Assembly (NCBI GenBank): GCA_002224055.1
Contig: AZLU01000142.1
Coordinates: forward strand, 22,501-69,631
Direction: 5' to 3'
DNA: 47,131 nucleotides
Source: Pezizomycotina sp. ARF18
Lineage: Eukaryota > Ascomycota
Part shown: piece after piece, positions 33,724 through 45,797 of the stretch
Layout of the letters: every line of letters starts with the position of its first letter
How positions within the stretch are numbered: the first letter of the stretch is position 1
The notes under the pieces: model-generated
Databases searched by the model: none
Seen by the model: the letters and a program-made list of their open reading frames with translations, nothing else
Told to the model about the DNA's origin: nothing
Translations under genes and position numbers: made by a program

Positions 33724-35981
33724 AGCAGTTTGGTGTTCGTTTCATCAACATATCGATCGTTCTTTCGCCAGATGACCGACAAGGAGTTTCTCAACTTTTT
33801 TCTTTTCTTTTTTTTTTCCACTCTTAATTGTCTTTCAGCGACTTTGATACCATTTTCTCTTTCTTTTTTCTTTTTTTTTTCTTTCTTTCTTTCATTTTCA
33901 CTTGCATTCCTTTGTTAAAGTAACACCCTTGTCTGATTTTTTGCGATAGCATTGTTTTATTGCCTTTTTGATCCCGTGGCAAGTCCACCGAACACGATCA
34001 CTGTCATTTCCTGCTCGCATTCTTCCATTCAAATCGCGCACTTGTCGTCTATCTGCACAATGTGCAGTCTTTGTTATTCCTGCGATTGAGTTTTTTTTCG
34101 TTTTAGGCCTGATTTCTACATTATTCTGATAAAGCTTTTTTTTTTTTTCTGGTTAGCTCGTTTTTCGTTTCTTCGCATATGGGTGGAAAACAGGTTCTTT
34201 CTTTGTTATATATGCCTTTTTTTTTTTTTTTGTCCTTTTGTAATTTGCTTTCTCTGCTTTTCTCTGGCGTTAATATTCGAGTCTGTTGCATGTCTTACTA
34301 CCTCTGGACACATTTGTACAACAAGCATCAGCGTTATGGTATTTTCAATATCATCATTATCGAGTAATTCCTAATCATATACACTCCTTTTTTGCTTCGA
34401 TAGTAACCTTGTAATATTAGCTTCCTTTTACTCCAATCTTTTTCATATATCATACTATTGGCTTCCTATTTTTAATATATAAGCCTTGCTTCTCGTCCAA
34501 TGAAGCATACTTGACGGCTTTTCAATCCCTTAGTTCCTTTTCAGCTTTTCATACGAATACGTGCTTTTTGGGTTTGAGGTTTTTGTCAACCTGGGAGCTC
34601 CATATGGATTTTACTCTTCCTCTTTGCTTCCGTTCGTTGCCGCGAAAGTCGGAATCATACGAAGGAGGGTTTGCATACTTTATTGAAATGTTATCTGATT
34701 TATAGGTCAGTCACTGCATATACACTCTACTTATACTCTTCTCTCTTCTCTCTTTCTTTTTGTTTTTTGTTTTTTGCAGTTCGTTCGGTTTCGGCAATGC
34801 ATTTAATCTAAAGCATCGATATCACTCCTTTACTTCTTACTCTTCTTAATTCGAGGTCTAACTTTATATTATTGTTATTGTTATTGCAACATGACCACTG
34901 TTACAAGATACCTCTTGCCTTATTTTTCCTAATACGAGAAGTATATATATAGTATAAATACCACTCTAGTACATACTTATATTCTTGAAGAAACTAATCT
35001 CAGCGAAAATAGTAGTATTTCACTTCAAGAAATTTTGCTTGTGATTTCGTGAAGCACACACTTGGACCCTAAAAAAAAAAAAAAAATCTTAGAAGACCTC
35101 ATCCCTGTCACTCACAGCAGGCAAATCGCCTGTCCGCTCAACGTATGCCCTTGCATATAAATATTAAGAGATATTTTCACATGTACATGTCTTGAACAGT
35201 TCTGATACTCTTGCTCTTGCTTCTCAAGCCAAAGAATTTTTTCCTTTTGACCTTTTCTATTCAGCGTTGGTGGGTGGTGGTGGTGGTGGTGTGACTCAAC
35301 AGATTCCTTTCAATTATATTGAGCACACAAATTCATTTTATTACTACTCCGTACTATTTCTGATCACTCTTGACTAGTACTTTGGAATGATAACTAGATA
35401 AAATGTGGGGCACTTATAATTCCAACAAAAAAACAAGTTCTACTTATCTGGAGCGCACAGGATGATATAACATGGAGATTATACTATTAGACAATTATTG
35501 CGAGCCCGCGCGAAGGAGCTCTAAGCAAGTCGCTCTGTTATAATTATATTAACATTACCTAGCCCCTCTTTTCTCTATCTCGCGTGGGGTCACCGAATAA
35601 AGTGCTATATAATTTATACCACAAACGCATGAGCAATAAATTGAGCAATGAGAAAGTTGGTTTGGGGCGCACTAAAAGTCGATAAAGCGCAGAAATGATT
35701 CCCAAATGTTCCTTTTACTTAAAGTGGAGCTCACTTACTCTTCGCTTTTTTTAATTTTCTCCACATCTTCCAAGTATATGAGAAGATAAAACGTAATAGC
35801 AATACAGAACGGCTGATTAAACTAGTTATACATTTCAAAGGTATAATAGTTAAGTTTCACGGGAAAAAAATATAACCTTCCATTTTCCCCGGATAGTACT
35901 AGCTGCTAAATAATTGCAAGTTTCTCTTACCACCCCCCCAGGCTGCAGGAGGGCCAGGAGGAAGCAAGTTGGGGGTCATGC

Positions 35982-36006
35982 TTTTTTTTTTTTTTTTTTT
36001 TTTTTT
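35982..36006. repeat. Poly(T) run, T25
   Basis: Homopolymer in gene-poor DNA. Confidence 0.9.
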
Positions 36007-39000
36007 CTGGAGCCCGATGATGCATGCGACGACGATACATACTTAAGCGAAATAGTGTGGGCATCACATGGAGGCCAAAACCAATTGCTGGGCAAAAATC
36101 ACGTTTTTTCCTCGAGAGAGGCTCTTTTCCACGAGTTCCCAAGCGTGACCTGGCGTCGTCTTTTCTACGAAAATCACCGACGTCATTGAAATATCCATTT
36201 GGGATCTTCCTCTGCTGTATTTCATTTCCGGGAAATTTTTTTATTCGGATTTCGACCAAAAGTTAGGGAACCGATCATCTCTTTCTCAATTAAAACTCTA
36301 TTTCTTCTCTTTACGTAGTAATCTTCGCGATACAATAAAATAACTTAAACTAGAAATCCGAGAGAGGGAGCTTTAGGATACAAATTGCAATTTTTTTTTT
36401 TTTTTTTTCCTCTTTCCTGTGCAATAAAAATGAATATATAGATTGTATATATGAATAAATACTAGAATCAAAAACCTGGTTTCAAAGCTCTTGTGAAACT
36501 ACCGCATAACGTGCACGATCTTCAGATAAATCAAATAGCCAAGCTATCAAACAGTTTCAACGTCGGATAGTCCGTGTTCTTAGAAATAAATCGTTTTATC
36601 CCTCAAACAGGTATTTTAAGCAACCTGAAGTCGGCACTTCAGACTATCTGTGTTACTATACAGAACGCTGGAAGATACTACCTCTATATCAGGACGTTGC
36701 ACTGGGAAACTTGTTGTTAAGCCATGAGAACCTTTATATGTATTTATAAACTGATTCTAAATTGTCCCTAGCGATGGCAGATGTATGGCATCTTATATTT
36801 AATTGTGTAGTACTGTGACGTATGAACTGATAAATCTTCCAGTATATATATGTATATATGCATATTGGATGGAACTTTCGCTAGATATATCACTTCGAGG
36901 TTGCGAAAAGTCAAGGGCCGTTGACTTTAGCCTAGGTTGCTTAAAATTCTTAGCTTGAACATTTTCTTAAGATAGATATTAATAGACTAGCATATATCGA
37001 CTCTTAATCCGGATTGAAATGTCACCGTGGTATTTCGTGTTATTAGTGAAGAAGCCGAAGATACAGATATAAGAGATTCTAAATATTCATTATCTCGATC
37101 GCAAATGATTTTTATAGCCATATTAGCAATTGTACCCCAGCATTGTGGGAATGTACTGTCAGAATGTTGAAGAGCGTGTGAAACTATAGATCTTTTATAA
37201 TCGTAAAACGATAAATTCTACACCATGTGCCGCTCATGTAATGAAATCTCGGGGTTTTCGACCAGAGCCCACGAATGGCCTTACATGTGTGACATATTCC
37301 GCGACGGCTCCTGCTTAAACAGATCCTCACGAAGATGAGTTGAACTTCCCTCCAGATTTTAATTTCGTACCCAGTGTAATTTCTAGCCAGCATTCCAGAT
37401 GGATAGTTTGGTCAAGATGTATTTTCTCTAGCTCATGGATGCATTCCGGGATGTTATATATTAGCAAATATATATTTAGCTTTGGTATTCGCAAGCAACA
37501 GTGAACCTTGGCAGCAAAAAAAAAAAAGAGTCTATCGTTTGTCTAAATGCATTCAAAACCTGTTAGACTCCTTCTCGAGTTACAGAAATTTTCTTCGATT
37601 ACTTAAGGAGCATATCGTACGCCGATATTGCATAACCGCGACTAAATGTTGCCTTAGGTTAATCAAGCATACCCTCCGTTCAATTTATCTCCATTGCTCT
37701 CTAGCCCTAAAATAACTAAGTTTGGGGTACTGAGTTTTACCACCGATTGTGTAGTGATTTTCATCTTGATCAGTGGTACTGAGTGGGGTTCTGGTACATG
37801 TATCCTTAGATATACCAGTGGTTGGCGATATTATACTAGCGGTGTCTGGATACCGCGGCTTTGACCCACCCGGAAAAAAACAAAATCTCGTAAAGAAAAA
37901 TATATGTTCGGAGGATAATGTCGTGACCTGCATTGACACAGTCTATCTGTGGCAAGAAGGCCAGCTTATGCTAGGCTGTTCTCTAGTTACTCTTGTGCAT
38001 TGATTCTTATAGTATGAATAGCCTCCCAGAGTCTAGAGAAGTTCCCAAACGTTCAGAGACAAAATTGCACGGTGTAAACCTATAAGTAGCGGGATAATAG
38101 CACAAAATTTTCATTCAATAACACAAGAATTGCAAAATGAACTAGCTCAGATAACCTAAAAAATACATCCAACTGCACGCTCGTATCAAAGAAGTCAACA
38201 AAAATTTCAACCTCTAGGCAGGTCAGTGATTCCTTGAGGATCTGAAGAGTACGCAAAAAGAGTGGTTAAGAATCCCTTGTATTCCCTCAGACGATCTCGA
38301 AGCCAAATTATCATTAAGGACTGGAGTTGTTTATTCAATTTGAAGTTTCCGATAGATTTGTAAAATCGACAGTGACTTAAAGCGCGAACGTGAGCGCTTG
38401 ATTGGGTTTCTTTTGGCCAAAGTATCTTTTTGATTTTGTTGTATATCGATGCGGCCCGATGCTAGGTAAGTGGTTCCTACTGGTGCACGGTTTAACATAA
38501 TTGTATGTTTGTAGTTTCTTTGCCTTCAATCGCCATTAGTGTGCGTATCTCTGAGCGCCAGGGAAGTTTCCCCTGAGAATTGTTAAACTTACTACATACA
38601 GAGACGAAAAAAAAAGAACGATACAAAAGTAACCTGTTATACTGGTTACAAGCAATGTACGTGAGCTTAAACTCAGCACACAAAGATGACACTGAAGTTT
38701 CCTAATCGGCAATTCAATTAACAAGCGAAACTAAGTATGCAGTAGGATATTCCGTAAATAAGGAGACATGGGGAGGAGAAAGCTGAAAAATTCCCAAATT
38801 CCCATGACATGATGGCAGGGAAGGGAAGATACTCTTATTTAGAAGTTTGCACATTCGTTGTATTATTACTATTGTAGATGGTTCTTCTCTTCTCGTTAGC
38901 TTTAGTTAGTTTGACAATCTAGATATCAGTTACAAAACAAATTATCTGAACGACCATCGTTATTTAGTACTTAATTCTTTCCGTCATCTGTAGAATTTCA

Positions 39001-41417
39001 ACTAGCGCGTATTACGTCTAATCAGTCTAAGTTGTGCTCATTGCATCTAAGCTTCTACTGTGCTACTTGCTGACATCGTTGACTCTATATGAACGACGGA
39101 CGAATAAAAAACTGAAGCTAATTTATCAAATTCAGGTGAATGACAGTAGATAGTGATACGTGACAAAACCTCGCTTTCTATGACGTATATATTTTATGGC
39201 GCTTGTGAAGATTTAAAATAGTGGTTCTCGGAGTACCTTTAGTGTTATTCTTTGCTGCGTGCTGGTCCGTACCGAACTACGTAATTGTACTTCGGGCTTT
39301 AGAGGATTCGCGCAATATTTCCTCGGTGTGTTTGCTAAAGCGAAAGTGATCTTGAAAAGGGAATGGTCGGTTTTCAGATTATCGGGCTGAAATGTATGAC
39401 CATGAAAAGCAAAAATTGATCATAGAAGGATATATATTGTTATATATGAACCTAATCGAATGCTATTGCTAAATACACAGGCTTACAGTAACTGGATTAT
39501 ATATATTCTTGGGTAACGGTTGGGTATCTCACAATAAGACTGTGAGTTAAATAAACTTTTATATCTATTGAACTATAGGATCATGGTATTAATGGATCCA
39601 AGGGCGTACCTATGGACCTGTGGATGGGGCCACATCATAATTAGCATTAATACTACTGCTTCTCAACGCGTGTAGGGTAAATTCCAGCCTAGGCATGATC
39701 GAGGTGCTTTGTGTGGCAAGTAGTGGTGTGTATAGTCTAGTTTCCAAGTTGTCCAATAAAGCGCCAAAATTAACGTAAGCCTATACCATCCATTTACACC
39801 TACTGGTTCTTCAGTACCTCGAATTTTTAAAAGCAACAGCTGATTGTTCTATCTCAAGTCAGCTATCCTACTCCTACCCTCTCTCTAGTTGATTGCTGAG
39901 TACTGTAGAACTACTGTGCTCAGAATTATGCTTACACTAGAGGTCGCACCCGCGCTCTCAGCGTAAGGATAGGATTTACATGGGCAACGAATTGTATTTG
40001 CAGAGATATTGAAAAGTGTCTCTACTACAAACACATGGTAGGGTGATGAGTATCCCACATCAATGTGATTCGTAGTCATATTAAACAGGCACTACTCATT
40101 GCTGGTCACTGTACTCGCCTACTACCTAAGTCTAAGCTACTAAACTGGTAGAATAATATCTATAGTAGTTGTCAAGCAAGTATACTAAGCCTATATATAC
40201 TATACAAAGCCTTTATCTAAAAGCCCAAGTCATCTAACGGGAAACTGGAAAGACTTACTAGTACGGTGAATTTTCAAAACTCATTTCGCCTTAAGTAGCG
40301 TAAATTCACTCAGTAGTTTAATCAAATTAACCATGAGCCCAAGCGTGGAGTAATGCAGTTAGCCCAACATGATCTGCTTTAAGTAATCCCCACAGCTGTC
40401 ATGGGATCTTTGAGATCAATGTAAACCTGTATTGATTGGGTTGATTGGACCCATCTTTCGAAAGAAAGGTGGCTTTATGCTTTGTTTTTGCTCCGCGTAG
40501 GTTCGATCCTCATTGTTGCTTTATTTATTTTATTTTATTTTAATTTTTGCTTGTATGGTAGTCCGCGTACTAGATCTTGGGTTATTTATTATAAGCTCAT
40601 AATCGTCAATAGAAATACAAGCAAATATATCAAGACTCAATTTCCGTTGCGATCTTTCTTATAAATTGTTTTAGGTTAGCTTAGTGGTGACTACATTGTG
40701 CACTCAGGGACCCAAAGTCTTCGTTTTCATATATGGTATAAGCTTTGGCATTTTGTCCTCACAGTTGCAATATGTTATACATATCTATGGACAGCACTGC
40801 GAACATTCTTCTGCTACTATTGAAAGAATTTGCCGGAAAAAAAAAAGACTAAAATATACGGGTTCTTCCATATCGACGGAGTATCAAATCTACATGGCAC
40901 CGGTCCGATGGTAACAACACTATAACATCATCTTTATTAATTTGGATAAAACTGCACTGGTGTTATTCGAGCTCTAAATCCTGTACAACGCTGTATATAT
41001 GTGACTCGTACCGCGCCACACTGCTTGTCTCGGCAACACCGTATAGCCTAGAGGATCGACCAACATTTGCACAAACTTATACCACGAGTAGCTTGTATAA
41101 CCAACGAGGCATCTATGCTTCGCCAGTTTCTATTCTATATCAACTCTCGTTTGTAGCCAGGAACTACCCTTCAGGAAATTTCAGCTCAAGTTAAAAGTAG
41201 GATAGTACGAAGGACATGATAGTTCACGTTGGGTCATCTGACCAAGCTTCAGCTTACAGCTACTAATTCTGAAAGTTCGTAGCCTGTCCATATTAGCTAC
41301 GCAAAAATATCTTCGTGAATCAGCCGTAGCTTCGTTAATGTTATATAGTGCTTTCTGCATCCAATTAGCGTTGGCTGTTTAACTTCACGATCGAGTTACG
41401 ATAGAAAGACAGCTGTC

Positions 41418-41419
<2 letters not shown>

Positions 41420-41449
<30 letters not shown>
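41420..41449. repeat. Poly(A) run, A30
   Basis: Homopolymer in gene-poor DNA, directly after CTGTCGC. Confidence 0.9.
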
Positions 41450-41450
<1 letters not shown>

Positions 41451-44400
41451 CACACATCGTTTCTCCTAGCCCGCGTCTCGTATATTTTGACACCTTCTGA
41501 TAACGATAAAGCTTTCATTCGGCTTTTCTTTTTAAACGAGGAGAAACTCAAAAACAACCTTGCGTAATAATGACCTAATTCTCAATCTAATCCGCAATTT
41601 TCACGGCCACTGAGATCGATGGATCATTACGAGGATGTTTCGCCATGAAAAAAAGAAAGAAAAATACCTGCTCAAAACAATTTCGCATGAGACTCGGAGG
41701 CCCTGCCCAATCACATCGCAATACGAGGTGCTAGAGCACTAGTAAGAAATACAGCTTCTATTCATAACTGATTATACAATTCTGATTTTAGCGGAATATG
41801 TCACATGGTTTTTTTTTTTGGCGATAAGGCAAAACACGGGTTGTTGTTCGTATCGAGAGCGAGTCACCACCACTCATTTCCTTCTGTATTCCTAAACGTA
41901 TAGCACGCGGCTAATGAGTACGATGCCCGATTGACCTTCATACTATTCGATTGATTCGGATAATACTTTTCTTTTGATTTTTCGAGACATGATGGTATAT
42001 TTTGGGATTATTTTAGGTCTTTTTCTAACATACCCTTCGCTCGTTAACCTCGCAATATTACTAATTTATTAATGCTACGCTTTCGAATTACTTAGTATAT
42101 TATAATAATTATGATCAAAAAGTACAGGATACCACTTTCGGTGTTAACATGCTTCTTTTCATATTATTATATTATTTGGAAAAAGGAATACTAATTGAAA
42201 ATGTCTAAGGGGGAAGTTCTTCGGCACCGTTCTCGAACCCTCTTCGGCAGAACAATAAGAGAAAAAAAAAATATTGACCTTGAAAGCCCTTGTGCCTTAT
42301 ACGATACGAGGTGCCTTATTTTTCTTTTCTTTCTTTCCTCTTTGCGCCAATGGAATTTGAGACGAACTTTCGTAATATCATGGCTGAATATGGCGGTTAA
42401 TGGCGCGTACGCCTTTTTTAGGATCTCTGCCCGGCAAGAGTCGTATGCACCGAATAAAAAAATAAAGCCCGTCGATATATCCAGCAACCCATGGTTGCGC
42501 AACGGTAACTTTCCACGGCAAGTAGCGCGGGCCCCCGCGGAGAATGTCAAATGTTCCATACTAATAAACTCGCAGAAAGCAAAGGGATTGACAGTTTTCT
42601 TATCCATTATCAGCGTAACGTTCCTGAAGCATTAAAAAAGGGACCGCAAAAAGTCTTAATATATAACACTTATTGGAAAATCTAACAATTCTTTTTCTTT
42701 GTGTTGATCGAAAGCGCTTTAATGCCAATCGCAAATTCCACTCGTATTCATTAAGGTCTCGATTCACAAAAACATACGCCTTTTCTTTTTAATCTTTACG
42801 AAGAAAGAACCATGCATGCGGTATAACTAACTCACAGGGTGATACTATACCAGCGAGGTTGCAACTTCGTTTTTGTGACTGATTGTTGCAAATAATAATA
42901 TATTACTTCCAGAACGATATTAATAGCTGAGGTGCTTTGGCGAAAACAGTCTTCATTGGAAGATTTTGTTGCAGCGAGTGTGTAACACAAGCAGCCAAAG
43001 TCATGACTTTCCGATTCCAGTGATAAATTTACTAGAAGGAAAGCCTTTCTGATTCAGTTTCACTACTTAATCAAGGTAGAATTCGTAAGAGCCGAAGGCT
43101 GTTTTGAGGGGAAACACGTAAATGAGTGCGCGGAGAAAAGGTGCTCGAGCTCAAGGCGCAGCTCGCACTCGCCTATTATCCTATAATAGTAAAATGTCAG
43201 CTTGGACAAGCTCGTACATAAGCAGAGCTTGGAAGGCGGAATCGTCATTCATCAGTGTTTTAAAAGAAATATCTGTAGTCAAAAAAAAAAAAAAAAAACT
43301 CCCCCAATGGAGGGAATTTTGAAAAAAGATGAAAATAGTAATTAATTATCTTCAATCTACCACATTCTTTAAAGGATGATCTAAGTAAAAAAGTAAAAAG
43401 TAAAGAAAATATAGTCCCGTAGCGTCGGTTATCGCTGAAATATATTTCTACTACTGGATACTTTAAAGCCTATGATTGTTAAATATCGATTTCGGTGAAC
43501 TCCTTCAAAGAAAGCAACCGCATCCAACCTATATGCATTTCTGAAGGAGCGCACTAGCGATCACGAAAGGAGAAATTTAAGAAAGAAGGAAAAATATTAG
43601 TGTTCACTGGGGAAAAAGTAATAATAATAATAATTACCCGGTGAACACGGTAAATGCCCTGAAGAGCCAGAGTTTTGGTAGCCTTAATAGGGCCCGTGCT
43701 TCGGATCCGCGGTTTGTTTAGAATCTGTACAATTCCCGTCCGAAATTTCCAATAACATTTTAGAAAAGGGTAAAAAAGTCCCCTTCTTTAATTCTTGGGG
43801 ACTACTGAACGTTTAACGTTAGCGGAGAAATACGAGTGAATTGCCAGACAATCATACCACGATACACCAGAACACACAGCCGTCCAGTTACAATTTTATC
43901 CACGAGGCAGCTGCAACCAGATAAGAAAAGCGAAACGGAAACGATACCAATTGGCCGAGGTCGCATGGCTAGCATGGGTTGTATTTACGTCATTGATCCT
44001 TGCGGAGAAAAGAAAAGAAAGAAAGAGTTATCACATAAAGCTTTGAGTGAAAAAAAGGGCTCAAGAGCTCGTATTTGTCTTCTTTTTTTCCCTTCTCCTC
44101 GAATAGAAGCCTTTGAACCGTTCCCAATTGACACTTTCTGCGGGAAAAAAAAACCACGAGCAGAAAAGTAAAATATATCCGAGACGATTAGGCGACGGCC
44201 GCTTTAAAAAGAAAAAAATCCATCAGCACTCAGGTTTAGGAGCTTCTTAAGGGCCCGTGCCCGCTCGGAAGTTTTGTGGCCTTTTTCTTATACAAAGCAA
44301 CTGCCTGGAGAATTCCAAAGAGCTAAGAAGCGGCCTCCGATAATTGCGACGGCGGGTAAAAAAAAAAAAAATCCTCGGATTCAAGCTCGGTCCAATAGAC

Positions 44401-44802
44401 GGACAGTTTCAGCCCTATCGCTATCGGATAGTGCCTAAAGTTCTTTTCATGCTCTACAATGTTAGTTAGGGAATCTTTTTTTTTACCCAACTGATCCTGC
44501 GGAGTAGAAAAAAAAATATTACTATTATTTTCACCATCAAAGGTAGAACAGGAAGAGGGCATGAAATGAGCTCCCGTGAAAAATTTTACAGACACTCGTC
44601 CGTATTGTTTTGTTTTTTGCGAAAGAAATATAGGAGTGAAATTCGAAAGGATCGGTTGGATATGCCGTATTGGTATGTCTCTGCCTTCAGGCCTCGTGTT
44701 TGTGTTGCTGATGTCCGTCCGCTTCCAACAATAATGATACGCAAATATATATCTGATGCCTGTTATCATACGAGCCGCTGGTACCTTATCGGCATCTATG
44801 TC

Positions 44803-44831
<29 letters not shown>
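44803..44831. repeat. Poly(A) run, A29
   Basis: Homopolymer followed by a GAAA-rich stretch, in gene-poor DNA. Confidence 0.9.
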
Positions 44832-44833
<2 letters not shown>

Positions 44834-45797
44834 AAGAAAGAAGAGAAAAAGAACCCTTGCCGAACTTTCTTCGAAGGGTCCGAGACTTCTGCCGAAGCGT
44901 TAAAGCATTATATTTGTTAGTGTGTGTTATGTCTTTCAACTTGAACATTGCAGAAATGGCTTGATCGTTGGCACCGCCGCGCCGCTCATATCAGACCGAG
45001 TGTTAATTAAGAAAGGAAAAGAAAACTCTTGTTGGTTACTAAGAATATTTCCCCCCCCTCACGCCATGGAACTTCTAGAAGGCTTCTGAACACAGCAGTC
45101 GTATCCGTAAGTGTGCAGAGAGACTTTTTCGGCCCGCAATATGCCAGTCTGAGTACCTACTTCGGACATTAGTAGGACTTCAAAACCGTCTCTGATGGTA
45201 CGGAAACCAATATCTTCTGTTTGAAATGTCGCATTTTTGCGTTAAATTCTTCCGAATATCATCCATCTGAATGGGTAAGCGTTCAGACAACACCGTTCCT
45301 CTGTACGACAATCGGCTTATAGAAAACATCGTCATTACCGTCCTGCACACGTCGGTAATATTTCTTTCGTTTAGTTCTCGTGGTAATAGGGTAATTTTTC
45401 TTTCGGTAATCATCTACCACGAGAAGGCATAAACGGAAAAGTCTTATGTTAGATTTGATATTCTTTCTTTCCCACAATGATGTTTATTCATGCATTGCGA
45501 TGCTTGATCAACCGTACCCTTGTCGGACTTTTAGCAAAAACAAAGGGCTCATTTTTTTTTTTTTTTTTTTTTTTTGAACAACCGACTCGGAGCATGCTAT
45601 TAATGTATGTACTGTATTGAGATGAGAGAATAATAGACAAAAACAGTTAAGAGCTGAAGCAATAAAGCGTGGTTATCAAGAGTAAGTTTAAGAGTAATTT
45701 TAGTTGGAGGGAGGAAGAAAAAGGAATTAGGGTCTTCAAACGGTAATTCGAAACCGCATCTTACACACAATATCGACGGCGGATCCTCAAAAAGATT

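Larger units (their letters stand above)
33724..45797. other. 12 kb gene-poor, AT-rich stretch
   Basis: No gene recognised on either strand. Open frames are mostly below 100 codons; the exceptions (42191-42635, both strands; 43836-44171; 44323-44769; 44566-44964) overlap each other or run through A/T homopolymers and show no domain. T- and A-runs are frequent: T25 at 35982-36006, T18 at 36391-36408, A30 at 41420-41449, A18 at 43281-43298, A29 at 44803-44831 and T24 at 45552-45575. No terminal inverted repeats, long direct repeats or transposase and reverse-transcriptase motifs were found by eye. It may be decayed repeat DNA, which only a similarity search could show. Confidence 0.45.

Noticed and set aside
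33515-33751. 78-codon minus frame opposite the candidate membrane gene
   Set aside because: Shadow of GC-rich plus-strand sequence; no domain and no neighbouring exons on the minus strand.
40480-40520. T-arm-like GGTTCGATCCT
   Set aside because: The five-base stem around it does not pair and no D-arm or anticodon arm lies upstream.
42191-42635. Overlapping 138- and 146-codon frames on both strands
   Set aside because: Both open at once, no family pattern, and no splice structure; treated as chance.
26587-45797. Intact transposon
   Set aside because: No transposase, reverse transcriptase or integrase motifs and no terminal repeats found by eye; decayed elements cannot be excluded without a search.
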